Positions 24,560 to 36,409 of a stretch of 64,000 nucleotides of DNA are shown piece by piece. The notes below the pieces were generated by a model. The model searched no databases. It saw nothing but the letters and a program-made list of their open reading frames with translations, and was not told the origin of the DNA. The stretch comes from Phlebopus portentosus (Eukaryota > Basidiomycota > Agaricomycetes > Boletales > Boletinellaceae): positions 124,001 to 188,000 of the forward strand of contig JAYXKI010000020.1 of NCBI GenBank assembly GCA_037892935.1, read 5' to 3'. Positions within the stretch are counted from its first letter, which is position 1; each line of letters starts with the position of its first letter. The translations under genes were made by a program, and so were the position numbers.

Positions 24560-26813
24560 ATGAAGGCGCGTTATGGAGAGGATAGTAATGGGAAGCGTAT
24601 GAAGGGGTATAGTGGTTTTACCATCAAGGGTTTGCCTATCAGTATCTTCTCCATCTTCCTGGCACTTCTCGCCTCGATGGGAGGCTTCATCTTTGGTTAC
24701 GATACCGGACAGATCTCAGGTGAGTTCGTCTTTCTCTGCCATACTACCCAGTGTTCTGAAGTTTTGTCTCTCATTGCGCAGATATTCTACTTATGGACGA
24801 CTTCTTGAATCGATTTGGCGCTTGTGATTCTAATGGATCGTGTCATTTCACCAACGTTAGAAGCGGCCTTATCGTTGGCCTGCTCAGTATCGGAACTCTC
24901 TTCGGCGCTCTGCTTGGTGCTCCGTAGGTCTATTCTCCACTTTGATATTGTCATCATCATTCTTACTGACAAATATATATCGTCACGCGCGCCTGTCTAT
25001 TTTTGGCACACACACAGGACCGCGGACTACTTTGGTCGCCGGAACGCAATGTCCCTTGAATGCGGAGTTTTCATCATCGGAGTGATTATCCAAATCACAT
25101 CCTTCAATGCGTGGTATCAATTCGCCATCGGTCGTCTCGTCGCCGGTTTTGGTGTCGGCGCGCTTTCCGCTGCTGTGCCAATGTACCAAGGTCAGATTCT
25201 CCACTTCCAACAGCTCTATTTGAAGCTGATAATGAAATACAGCTGAGACTGCTCCAGCTCAAATTCGTGGTACACTCACAGGAACGTACCAGTTGTTCAT
25301 CACCTTTGGTATTCTCGTCGCGTATTGTATCGCTATTGGTACCCGTGAGATGGGCGATAGCGGGTCATGGAGGACAGTCGTAGGTATCGGTATTTTGTTC
25401 GCACTTTTCCTCGGCACGACTATCCAGGCCATGCCAGAGTCGCCGCGTTGGTCCGCTCGGCATGGAAATACAGAGGCTGCGCGCAAGGCGATCGCTAAAG
25501 TGCGCGCGCTGCCTGAGGATCATCCGATTGTCACCAGCGAACTGGAAGAGATCTTGGACAGTATCGAGATCGAAGAGGGAGTGGACAAAGAGAGGCTCGT
25601 TACTGGGGATATTCCTGCGAAGAGGGAACTGTTGGCGCAGAAGGGCGATGATCCAAGTAAGCATTGGATCAGAGAGTGGTTGAACTGCTTCAAGGGATTC
25701 AGATCTGGCACTTCGCGCATTGGATACCGAACGCTTCTGGGCATGTCCTTACAGAGCTTACAGCAATTGACAGGTGCAAATTACTTGTGAGTCCGACATT
25801 TTCCACATTGTCCGGAATATGTACTGACAAACGCTTGTTTTGCAGTTTCTATTATGGTGCAACTATTTTCGTGTCAGTCGGTATCTCGGATTCGTACGTC
25901 ACCCAAATCATCCTGGGCGCAGTCAACTTTGTGTGTACGTTCCTCGGGCTCTACGTCATGGAGCGCTTCGGGCGTCGGGTTCCTCTCATCATCGGAGGTA
26001 TATGGCAGAGTTTCTGGCTGTTCGTCTTCGCTGCTGCCGGAACGGCGAAGGACCCGAGGACAGACGAGGGTATTGGGAAGCTGATGATCGTTTCCGCATG
26101 CTTGTTCATTCTGGGTTATGCGAGTACTTGGGCTCGTGAGTGTTTTTTCTTCCTTGCCGGGTGAGGGACCGTTTACTGATAATGTGATGTTTGTAGCTGG
26201 TATTTGGATTCTGATTGGTGAGACTTTCCCAACGCACTCGCGTGCGAAGCAAGGAGCTATTTCAACTGCGTCGAACTGGCTTTGGGTGTGTTCCTTATTT
26301 CTTCGGTATATTTACCTTCAGCTCTGATCCTTTCGAATAGAACTTCCTTTTGGCATTCTTCACACCTTTCATCACCTCTGCCATTCAGTTCCGTTACGGG
26401 TTCGTTTTCGCATCTTGCAACCTCCTCGGAGCCGTGGTCGTATATTTCTTCTTGTACGAGTCGGCTGGCATGTCGCTGGAGAACGTCGATTTGGTACGCA
26501 ACGAAGTCCCTTTCTGATCTTGCCTTGTACCAGTACTCATTGTTGTTCGACTCGAAAGATGTATCGCGATGCCTCCGCGAAGCCCTGGCGTTCTAGCCAA
26601 TGGTATCCGCCCGGCTACACATCCCGCGCTGAAATAGAAGCTGAGGTGCAGAAGCCGAAGAGGGCTCCCTATGTTGGCGAGAAAGACGTTGAGAAACAGA
26701 CGCCGGGTGCTGGTCCGAGTAACGGATATGCGAACGGAACGGCGGCGCTTGGCGCTGAAGAGTCGAGAATGGAGGACGTTGACATTAAGAGAGGTGATCC
26801 GGTTGCTGATTAG
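24560..26813 (+). CDS. MFS sugar (hexose) transporter, copy 2
   Basis: Eight exons: 24560-24719, 24782-24923, 25018-25190, 25243-25786, 25846-26135, 26197-26285, 26341-26493, 26559-26813, giving 601 residues. Exons 3, 5, 6 and 7 have exactly the same lengths as in the 20660 gene (173, 290, 89 and 153 nt), so the two are tandem duplicates. Motifs match: GGFIFGYDTGQIS, DYFGRRNAM, PESPRW, QQLTGANYFFYYG, ERFGRR and WILIGETFPTHSRAK. The N-terminal and C-terminal cytoplasmic tails differ from copy 1, as does the central loop. The divergent tails suggest different regulation or turnover; this is inference. It is predicted to be a 12-TM plasma-membrane monosaccharide carrier, substrate unknown. Confidence 0.93.
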
Positions 26814-27748
26814 CCTTCGAGTCCGTGATGTCCTCGACCGAGGAAGGGGGAAGTTTTTCTACGTGACTAGGTGAAGGGTATTTGCGCGTTTGACTGGTTG
26901 ACTGAGTGTATACTTTTGGGTTGGGGGGAGGAGAGAACTATGCGCATGTAGTTTTTACTGACTATTCTGATAGAATTACATAGCATGGTAGATCTTACAT
27001 ACAGCATTTTTTTCCTTTATTGTATCAGTAGCTGGCGCTAGTACATGCTATTTCGCGATTTGACATTAATACAACCAGAAGTCCTCATTCCGATTACATA
27101 GTGTTGTTCTTGACTCGTTTTCTCTGTGGATGCATGGGTAAATTTGGTTTGTTCGGTGCTATGCTGTGGTAGCGAAGCATATGCGTACTCATCGGTTTCT
27201 TCAATCGAGATGACTAGTTGTTTGATTGCTATGGTCCTTTGATCAAACTAAACGTGAGTCGAGGAAGCGTAACCTGAGTCAGAGAAGTAATCACAGCTTG
27301 TTTCGAGTCATCGACATCTCATCACAGAACTGATATCTTATACTGGTAGGCCATATAACTATTCTAGCTGATTTGATCAAAGGGATCAAGTGAGGTAAGC
27401 GCCAAAATGGTACTTGTAGCCTGATATGGCAAGAGCAGGCGTACTGGCTGCGCTGCGTCGATGGCCTTGTATTCGCAATTTTTGTTCGTGGCCATGGCCG
27501 ACGAAGCCTCGTAAACTGGATATAACTGCCTCCGTCCCTGCCTCTGGATACCTCATCTGAGCTTTGTTTCTCAATCTTTACTTCGGAGACTTTTATTCTC
27601 AATTTTCACCGGATTTGTTTTTCGTTTGTTCATCTGCCTTGACCTTGGCTTTTTCATTCCCTCTCTAGATCTCGTTCATTTCAAGCCACCCGATTCTTTG
27701 TTCAGCAAGACAAAGACACAGACGAAGACGAAGAAGGACGGAAGCAAA
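26814..27748. other. Intergenic region with no supported gene
   Basis: T-rich 3' flank of the transporter, then the promoter and leader of the gene at 27749. An in-frame extension upstream of 27749 exists but has no ATG context or domain. Confidence 0.45.
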
Positions 27749-29290
27749 ATGAGCGCGTACGATGATATGCCCGGTCTAGTCTACGTCGGCTCGCCTCCAG
27801 CACTCGCACGGGGCATGAGTGTCCACCCGAGTGCGGGCGGCACACCATGGCACGGTCCCACAGCATCTATGGCTCCTACGCCCGCGCCTGTTGTAGCAGG
27901 CGGGTTCGGTGCAGGTGCACCGATGGCGGGCCAGCAAAAACATAACCGCCATCAGCACCATCAGCACCACCGTAAATCGATGCGAAGAGCGCACTCGACG
28001 CCCGCGCGGACGCACCTCGAGTTCCCGCCCTCCCCGACGTTCCATCCTCAACCTCAACCTCCCGGACATCTGACGATCAACTCTATGCTCGCACCGCCCG
28101 AAGCGCAGGCGCGCGCTCAGTATCCCTCGCCGGGTGGAGGGTTCGACCCGTTCTCGATTCCGGCTTCTGCGTACGATGCGGCTGCTGCACAAGGCGGGGG
28201 CGCCATGCCGGGTTTCTCCCCTCATTACCCGTGGCCGATGGCTATGGGCGTAGGGTCCCCACCGCCCCCGCCTTTAGCTATGCCCTCGCCGTACCACACG
28301 ACCACACCACACGCGCACCAGCAAGATCCATTAGCCGACGAGGAGTATGACGACGACTCGCCTTCGCCTGGTGGATTCGGCGGAGGGGGAGGAGGGGGAG
28401 GAGGTGTGAGAGGAGGAGGGCTCGGCGCAGGAGGCACCTGGGATTCATGGGACTTCGGCTTCCGCACTCCCGGATCGGGGTCGAGCGCAGGTACGGGGCC
28501 CTCGCCGAGTGCATCTGTCATCAATGGCTTTGCAGCTGGGCCGCGATCGAGCTACAAGAGGCCGGAGGACTGGAGAGAGGGGTTCAGCATGTCGAGACCG
28601 AACCCGCTCACGCGCGTCTTCTCGTTCGGTCTAGGCGGTGAGTTCTCTCTTTCTCTCTCTTTCGTTGTTCGTTGCATTCGTTCTTTTTAAAACGCGGCTT
28701 TCATTTCATTTCCATTTTCACTGCATTCTACGATACTCAATTTTGTTGGTTTCATTCTCTATCTATCTATTACATGGCCAGGCTTCTCCGGCAAACCGAC
28801 TCTGAACAGGCTTCTCGACGCGAAGCAAGCGCTGTGCTCCTGGGACGTGCGAAGACCCCCAGAAGCGTTCCACGTCCTCCCATCAGGCAAGCAACTCGAC
28901 TACCTCCAGCTAAACGAGGGCGCGATGAACCCAGAGCCCGTGCGCATGAAAATCACGCACCCGAAATTACCCTGGACGATACACGTCGACGCGCGCTCCT
29001 CCGCGGGGGGTCAGACGTGCATCGTCACCATCGGGCACCTACTCAGCACGATTTACGGGGAGCTGATGCGGCCTGTGTATTCGCGAGATTTCTGGAACGA
29101 TATTTTGAGCGAGGAGGATAGGAAGAGGATCCATGATGCGTGGGCTGCGCGGTGTAACGGCGATCATGTGGTCGCGCAGCAGGGGATTAAGAGGGTGGAT
29201 TTCTTGTTGGATAGGTATGTCTTTGAGGGGCTGAGACGCGTGGGTGATGGGTGGGAGATGAAGTTGAAGTCGGGGAGAAAGCTGTTATGA
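27749..29290 (+). CDS. DUF6699-type protein with Pro/Gly-rich N-terminus
   Basis: Two exons (27749-28637 and 28782-29290) separated by a 144-nt intron in phase 1 give 465 residues. I chose the ATG at 27749 (MSAYDDMPGLVYVGSPP) because the upstream in-frame sequence is leader-like. The first ~300 residues are low-complexity: Pro/Ala/Gly-rich, with a His-rich stretch (HNRHQHHQHHRKS), an acidic EEYDDDS patch and long Gly runs. The second exon carries the DUF6699-like domain: ALCSWDVRRPPEAFHVL, then KITHPKLPWTIHVDAR, CIVTIGHLLSTIYGELMRPV, KRVDFLLDRYVFEGLRR and DGWEMKL. It is more distant from the other two DUF6699 genes in this window than they are from each other. Biochemical function of the domain is unknown. 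Confidence 0.82.
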
Positions 29291-30539
29291 TGAAAGTGTC
29301 GGACCAATGAAATGAGGTGAAGTGGATTATGGATCTGTTTTTCTAGTCTGTTTATTCTTTCCTGTTGTACCACATTCTCGTACTGCTCGCTCGCAACCAT
29401 GTATGTCCGATCGTGTACTCCTGCAATGTACTTCGCAATGTTTTCATAATGGATTAAACATATACAGTCGAAATTGTCATAATGCACCGGTTTGGGGCTT
29501 CTCCTGACGGAAATTATTATGCAAAAATCTCTGATTGAATAATGCATAGGATTTTGGTTACGATTGATGATTATGCATTATGATATGCCAAACTCAACAC
29601 AAAATGAAATATGGAATACCATCTATGGCTTGGCTTGTTTCTCCGGCGCTCAATTTTCGTATTTTCCAGCAAATTTCGAGTTCAAATAATCTTTTGTACT
29701 ATTTCAAAGATGACCGATGGACTACGTAGGCACATCCATCCATGTCTGTGCTATTTTATATTATCCTACTTGTCTTTTATCCTTGAAATAGATTCAGATC
29801 TAGAGGGATGGGGGACGGTTAGGACGAAATGAAATTAGTTATCTAAAGATAGTATCTAGTTCTCACGCTTCATAATCAATATATAATGCATTGAAAAATG
29901 CCTTTACCAATGTCATGCATTATGACAATTTCAACTGTATACAGCATACAGTATACCTTTTGACTTACTTCTGGGCTGGAATTGTGATCCTAGCATTTTC
30001 TGCTGCAAATCTGCAATCAGCGTCTGTTCTTCATTTCCCAATGTCTGACTGATCATGCCATAGATAGCTCGCCTCTGCTAAATGAGATTCATGGGTCTTC
30101 TGTCCATCTTCGACTTGATCTGAGCGTGGACCAGAAGGATCTGCTTCAGATCCTGCCCATGAGGTGACGAGGATCAGCTTGTCTGAGACTTTAGAGTAGA
30201 CATGTAACTGAAATTATATTCGCATAATCGTTTCGTTATATTACGGTTGGCTTTAGAATTACTGTAAGACCATGTTCGTCTTTGTCATGCAAAAATTATG
30301 TAATTAAATGCAAAATGCCATTTAGAGTCTTGGGGACTCAACATTACATCATGTAATGTTGAATGGTTGCACGGTGAAAAGCAAACAACTGAGCAAACTG
30401 TCCAACAGGACAAAGACAGTGTACGTACCGTCTTTCGCAAAGCGGCGTCTCGCCACCCGTAACGTATAAGATTGCCAAGGGAAAAAGGCTTTCTTACCCT
30501 TCTTGCCTGACATCTCGTGAACGACCTCATTACTGGAAC
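29291..30539. other. AT-rich intergenic region
   Basis: No gene is supported. The region is AT-rich and repeatedly contains ATGCATTATG-like words (about 29540-29585, 29885-29930, 30285-30320) and one perfect inverted repeat at 30338-30362. Confidence 0.45.
30338..30362. repeat. Perfect inverted repeat, 10-bp arms
   Basis: TCAACATTAC and GTAATGTTGA flank a 5-base loop (ATCAT). It lies 180 bp upstream of the coiled-coil gene at 30540. It could be a protein-binding palindrome or a hairpin; nothing else identifies it. Confidence 0.6.
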
Positions 30540-31580
30540 ATGTTTTACAGTGCGGGAAATGCTTCGGCTAGCTCAGGGCGTACGGAACGTGCCTCCAAGC
30601 GCCGGGGAGGACACCATAATCGCAACAGCGCTCAAGGTGCTACCGGCAACGAGTCAGTCCTTCCGGGTCGTTCTAAGGCACACACTCCCAATGCTCCTTC
30701 CGAGCGTGTCGAGCTCAGCCATACTTCTGCGGGTCGTATTCCCGACAAACGCAAGGAAGAGGAGCTTTTGAATGAGACGAAATCGATTGCCGATGAGCTG
30801 TACATGGAATACATCGTTCCACTTACTAAGTATCACTGCTTCGTCCGACTTCGGGCAGAAGTTATTGGATGTCTCAAAGCCCAGCAGGACGCCGAAAGTT
30901 CCTCGCGTTATGTAGAGGAGGTGAAGGAATCAGTGAAGGCGGCTCAGAGAGAAGCAAAAGGCGGTAAAAGCACTGGCATGGGAACAACCGAGGCAGGACA
31001 AGTTGGGGCCACATTCGAAGATCTGAAGAAAGCGCAACATCATAAGACCGAGGCGGATCTTGCACAGAATGCCGCCTTCAAGAGTCTTCACAAAGCACAC
31101 CTCGAAGTCGTCAAGCACAACGAAAACGGCTTCGGCGCTGGCGGAAAGAGTCAAGACAAGGCGGATCTTGCTATAGAGGAGTTTTCCAGAACTGTATTCC
31201 TCGCCGTGACCAAATCTCCTATATTCTATTCGATTGAGGTTCTCTCGATCCTAAATCACGCCGTTGGAGCCTTGGACAAACTTCGCGACACATACAGCCG
31301 CAAAGACATATTGAGACTCAAGAGCGAAATTGAGCACCTTATAAAGAAGCACCGCCAATTACAACGACAAGAACAGTCAAACAAACAAGGCATACGTGAT
31401 TTAGAGCAACATCATTTAGAAGTTGAAAAGTTACATGAAACAGCAAAAAAGATTCGAGATCAGGAACTTAAAGATTCTAGCAAGCGAATTGAAAGATATA
31501 ACCTCAAAGATGTATTGGACAGTCGAATGGCGGACTTGAAAGTTCTCGAGAAAAGTTTACCGGAAGATAAAATAGAATAG
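30540..31580 (+). CDS. Unrecognised coiled-coil protein, copy 1
   Basis: One exon, 346 residues, ATG at 30540. Residues 1-75 are Ser/Arg/Gly-rich and disordered. Residues ~78-346 are strongly helical and charged. The protein is a clear paralog of the one at 38517: shared phrases are DELYMEYIVPLTKYHCF (here), a KAHLEVVKHNENGFGAG block, VLSILNHAVGALDKLRDTY, and an LKSEIEHLIKKHRQLQRQ coil near residue 255. There is no signal peptide, membrane segment or known catalytic motif. Homology between the copies includes the ATG context, which fixes both starts. I know no named family; a structural or scaffold role is a guess from the coils. Confidence 0.7.
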   Translation: MFYSAGNASASSGRTERASKRRGGHHNRNSAQGATGNESVLPGRSKAHTPNAPSERVELSHTSAGRIPDKRKEEELLNETKSIADELYMEYIVPLTKYHCFVRLRAEVIGCLKAQQDAESSSRYVEEVKESVKAAQREAKGGKSTGMGTTEAGQVGATFEDLKKAQHHKTEADLAQNAAFKSLHKAHLEVVKHNENGFGAGGKSQDKADLAIEEFSRTVFLAVTKSPIFYSIEVLSILNHAVGALDKLRDTYSRKDILRLKSEIEHLIKKHRQLQRQEQSNKQGIRDLEQHHLEVEKLHETAKKIRDQELKDSSKRIERYNLKDVLDSRMADLKVLEKSLPEDKIE

Positions 31581-32622
31581 ATCTGCTCGTTTATCCGAGG
31601 AAACCGAATATATCATGATGTGTACAGACTCGGTGGTTATCAGTAGCACTATGCTATAATGTACTGTAGATTGCCAATTTGTGTACATTTCAATTGTTTC
31701 AACTTACAACTTACGTATCATCGACATCGAATCTGGTTTGTGTTCATACTGTATCTCTTTGACAGAAGAACGATGCTAGTCAATCTTATGAACTTCTCTC
31801 AAAGTAATCAGCAGCCCTGGAACTCTGTCAGCGTGCATCCTAAGCAATGGCGATAGACATATGGAGCTCCGAAGAGAGCACCAAGGAACACACCAATGCT
31901 GAGAAAATCCACAATAAAACCGCCTCTCACTCGCCGAAAAAGTACGTCCCATTCAGCCATTGACCCAGTCCCCAAAGCGCTCTCTGAAATCGCTCATAAA
32001 TAACATACCTATCCAAACTTCAGTAGCATATTTGTATGGCAGTCATGTCATTGATTGTGCCCGAAAATTGTCCAGTGTCACAGCCGAAATTGGTAGATCG
32101 TCGCATCGACGGAGCGGCGTCAAGGTTCGAAGTGCATTGAACGTTCCAGCTTTAGAATAAATACGTGCATTGTAAGCAAATGGCTCACAGCCCACTCGCA
32201 GCCAGAGTCGTCACATCAAGCGCTGATTGCAAGCAAACTTGCTGAGAATGAGTTCCAGAGACACAGCTTCTCCAGAAGAGCAATAATCACAAGTCAAAAT
32301 GAACCAAATGTTGCTCGCTCCGAGATGAGGAGATAAAATTAGTTCCTGTCCTTGCGTTTTGGCATCACACTCACCATTGCACACTTGAGAACGTCCTTTG
32401 ACTTACCTATGTAGGCGGCGACGATCAGGATACTAGTAATCACAAACAGTAATTCAATGAACAAACAACATCAATTATCAAACACTACAGAAGTCCAGGA
32501 ACGGAAGAATACACATCAACTCTCGCAATACCCAAGATTCAAATACATCCTTTCTCTTTGAAACATCAACAATTTGCATGCAGCGCGACGAAAAAAGAAA
32601 CATACCATATGTATATGTTCGT
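31581..32622. other. Intergenic region with no supported gene
   Basis: The convergent 3' flanks of the coiled-coil gene (plus strand) and the DUF6699 gene (minus strand) meet here. Only short ORFs are present. Confidence 0.45.
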
Positions 32623-34473
32623 CTACGCATGGCGCTTAATCGTACGCAACACCCACTCATCAGGACTTCTATACAACTCCAATCCCGCAAACATCACTTC
32701 CTTACACAACAGATCAATCACAAGCAGGTTTGTAGACCCATTCATTGCTCCCTTCAGGACCTCTTCCTCGAGTATCTGGACGCGTGACATCGGAGGAGCG
32801 TGCGGCGGCTGAACAGGAAGAGAACGACCGGTGCGTTTTAACATAGCCTTAACAATTGCCTCCTTCTTACTCGAACTAGCACGCGTCCAGAAGACATGCG
32901 GGACCTTATCAGGCTGACGCATCAACTCCGCGATGCTCCGAAGGAAACTCGACACTGTGAAGTCCTCGCCTGTCGCAAGCGATACATCGAATCTCCAGTC
33001 TGCGTGTGGGTCGAGTATGATTCGCACACTTGAAAGCGGCGGCGTGAATGCCGAGGTAGACAGCTCTTCAGCAGTAAGGTCTCGTCTCTTGTACAGAGGC
33101 GGAAGTGACCGTGACAGGTCCCAGTAAAGCTTAGGAGTACGCCTGCCGGGCCAGAAAAAGAGCACCTTATGAACGAACGGGTCGGTCGCTGTGCTGTTAG
33201 CTCTCGAGGGAATAGTAGATGTGGAAACACCTGTGTTCAGCTAATTCAGTGCCAGGGAATCTATATGGTTAGTTACGTATGGCGTACGAGAGCTTGAATA
33301 TAAAGAACTTGATGATCCAAGTCCCCGCGTACGTCTAGAAGAGCGTCCACTACGACTCTGAGAGCCATAATAGGTAGACGAATAACGGCTCTCCGGCCTT
33401 CTAGATGAATGCGTTCTCGCAGAGGAATCGATCGACGGCGGCACTTCGAAGCTTCGTCTATAAGCGGACATCCATTCATCCACAACGTCAGAAGGCTCTG
33501 GTTCCGGGAAGGGCCCAGAAGTGTTTATATCAAAGTCCTGGAACGTCCGGATAAACCGTTCCGGACTTTCCCCATCGCTGTCATATGAGTCAGAGTAGTC
33601 TTCTGTATCGTCAGTATAGGTAGGCCACAGCGCGGGAGGACACCATTGAGGTATGTAATAGCCTACATAGCCGGGAAACGATCCCGATGACGGATACGGA
33701 CGTGGAGGGATAAACGGGGTTTCATCCGCATAAGTGCGATACGAAGGGGGCGGAGAGATCGAAGACGGACGAGGCGGAATGACCGGAGGTTGATACGCAT
33801 AGCTAGAATAGAAAGACGGGGGTGACGTGATCACTGCAGTATTACCTTCAGACACGGAGGCATAGCTGCCATAGGGTGGCATCGATGAAGCCGAAGGCGG
33901 GCGAGGGGGGATCACCGGAGCAAAATTCCTCGACACATGCGAGCGTGAATGAGAGTGACGAGATGGTATCGATGAAACCGAAGGCGGACAAGGAAGAATC
34001 ACTGCAGTGGGATTCCTCAACACATGTGAACTTGCATAGCTACGAGAGGAAGGTATTGACGAGGCCGAGGGCGGACGAGGAGGGATCACCGGTGAATCAT
34101 TCCTCGACACATGCGAGCCTGTGTAGCTGCGATGGAACGACGTGCGCGGAGCAACTACAACGGCTCCGTTGCTTGGGGCATGCGAACCGCTACGACTAAC
34201 GTTCGATGGAGACAGAAATGACGACGCCAAGGACGGGGCTGGTGCACGCGGAACAACAACAGTCCTATCGCTTCTGGAGCTGCTGATGCTGTTACTGCTA
34301 CTGAAGCTGCTGCTGGACGTAACGCTGCTTCTGCTGCTGAAGACGCTTCCGCCACCGCTCCTGAGACTGCGCCTTGTAGTGCTGCTCATACCACTGTTGA
34401 CGCTAGGAGCATACGAACTTGCACGAGTGCGGTGCGATGACGCCGACGACAGCACTGAAGACATGCGATCCAT
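32623..34473 (-). CDS. DUF6699-type protein with Ser-rich N-terminus
   Basis: Two exons on the minus strand (34473-33288 and 33230-32623), with a 57-nt phase-1 intron GTACGC...CACAG, give 597 residues. Residues 1-130 are very Ser-rich, partly coded by CAG/AGC-type triplet tracts. Next come three or four degenerate copies of a unit built around RNxxPVIPPRPPSASSIPS (about residues 125-210), an acidic TDDTEDYSDSYDSDGESPE segment, and a Ser/Arg tail. The DUF6699-like domain occupies the last ~180 residues: LYWDLSRSLPPLYKRRDL, TPPLSSVRIILDPHADWRF, KKEAIVKAMLKRTGRSLP, LLVIDLLCKEVMFAGLEL and DEWVLRTIKR. It is the close paralog of the protein at 3-1475, and the domain aligns almost gap-free. The domain's role is unknown. 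Confidence 0.85.
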
Positions 34474-34554
34474 ATTAGTGCTGAGTTAGAATCGCAAGCA
34501 AGAGCGGAGCGTTATTGACTTCCAGGCTACTCCGAATGCCGCCGCAGCATCCGT

Positions 34555-35125
34555 TCGTTCTTGCTCATATTTATATCTGATATCGCCCGCAAGTATCCCT
34601 TCGCGGTAGGCCCCAAGCATGGAAGTCGCAGCACTCGCGCTGAGTCTCAGCTTCATGATGGTCGTCATGGCAAGTCGTTGGACTCTGACACCATTGCACT
34701 CCCTCATAGAGTTAGGGAACTGGGCCAGATTGCATACTGGTACGAATGGGTCCATTCGCATCTGCAAGGACCCGTACATCGTGCCTAATCAGGAAGATTC
34801 ATAGAGCAACGGGCCGAACCCAGACAACGATACGCGGCTCCGTTCACTGCGCGACGCTATTGTCAGTGGGCGATGGCCGTTGCAAAAGCGGTCCTGCTTC
34901 TGCAATGCACTGCTATTGTTGCCGGAACTTCATGGCATGTCTAAGGATGCTAAGGCCCGAAGGACTTTGTAAAAGAAGGAGAGGCATCCTGTGCAGCGGA
35001 GGCTAGTACAGGGGGCCCGTTTAATTGCGTCTACGAGAAATGCGATACGACTGACGGGACTGTTTGGACGCGAAGCTGACGAGTATACTGTTTGGTTGGC
35101 CAGGAAGAATTTGCCGTTGGAATGA
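34555..35125 (+). pseudogene. Unrecognised degenerate coding region
   Basis: One frame reads protein-like for ~500 bases but has a TAG at about 34802 and a TAA at about 34970. The readable parts include SIRICKDPYIVPNQEDS, then LRSLRDAIVSGRWPLQKR, LLLLPELHGMSKDAKARRTL, and, after the second stop, ASTRNAIRLTGLFGREADEY followed by TVWLARKNLPLE and a final stop. No adequate introns remove the stops. It may be a decayed gene or a chance run; I do not recognise the family. Confidence 0.3.
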
Positions 35126-36409
35126 AGCGTCGAGTAAACCTTATCAAGAAAGTGAGCCCGACCGAAGCAATAATAACTGAATACCGAATTTTCACCTAGA
35201 AATCCATAATTCGTTCACATCGTCCTTCTGTAACACAGTCCCGTATTCTCCTTCGCAATTACGATAGAATTTGGCGATGTCACGTTGCACCTAGCAATAG
35301 TGCCTCCGGAGTTCCACATCATATATCCATAGACTCCGCACCATCATTTCGGTCTCTTATCATTAATATTGGAAGTGAGCATGTTCAAGGAGGGAGTGCC
35401 GGATGGTGGTCAAGCGTTGAAATTGACAGTGGTTAGCTTATCTCACCTTATAGTTTTGCCATTTTGGTGTCTTGGATCACTGGCGATCCTCGTATCATGT
35501 TCCCGCGTCATCACGATCGATTGTCCATCGCTTTTAGACACGACGACGACGACGTTTTCCAGGTTTTGAAATTTTGCTTGTTATTCCGGAGATCAGCGTG
35601 TTTGCAGGAAAGTAGGATACCTCACCCCCCCCGTCCGGACCCTTTTGTTGGTCAGGAGACACATAGCATGAAGAAAGATAATTCGGTAACGAATGAATAG
35701 CACTATCGTCCGTAGAATATGCAAAGGTCCTGTGTCTAGATATATTCACCAGAGTTTTCCTGTTACATACGGACTAATTTTGTAAATGTTTTGCCATATG
35801 AAAGCGCCAAACCTGACCCGGAATCTGTGTTTGGTCGGTGTTAAGAGGCGGAGTGCATACCAATGCACGCTGGCCTGTGAGTTTTAGGACGCCATGGAAT
35901 AACAGGTTGTGTCTTTCTCGGCTTAAAACGCATCTGTTGATGCCGATGAACATCGCTGATTCCTTCCCGAGGCCGTTCCAGGCATGATGGAGCTGATGAA
36001 GAAGCTCTCCGTGCAATATTGTTGTGAGCGTTCTTTGCTAAGTTCGAGTGTGGGTCGAGTGTGGGTCGAGTGTGGATCGAGTACCCATCACTCCAATGAC
36101 ATCGTCCGGCGAGTAGTGTGCCTCAGCAATGGTTTCAGTAACAATAATAGAGTCACATATCGAGAGGTAGCTTGTGAGTGTGTAGATGAATTCGCGCAAA
36201 GAGTGATGATGGGGCCGTGCCTGCTCAAGTAAGTACGGTAAGTTATTAGCCATATTACATAATTATGACTAAACAAGTAACCATTCAGCTCCGGGTCGCT
36301 TGAAGACTCTGTCCATCGATTCCATCGATAAAGAACAACGATAATGAAGCTTCTTGCGATTATTTTCTCCTTTTCGAAGAGGGGCCGCCGACTCCATCGG
36401 TCTAGGAAA
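35126..36409. other. Intergenic region with no supported gene
   Basis: Only short ORFs, plus the 11-bp tandem repeat at 36041-36081. Confidence 0.4.
36041..36081. repeat. 11-bp tandem repeat, 3-4 copies
   Basis: The unit GGTCGAGTGTG occurs twice exactly (36052-36062 and 36063-36073), flanked by one-mismatch copies on each side. Confidence 0.7.
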
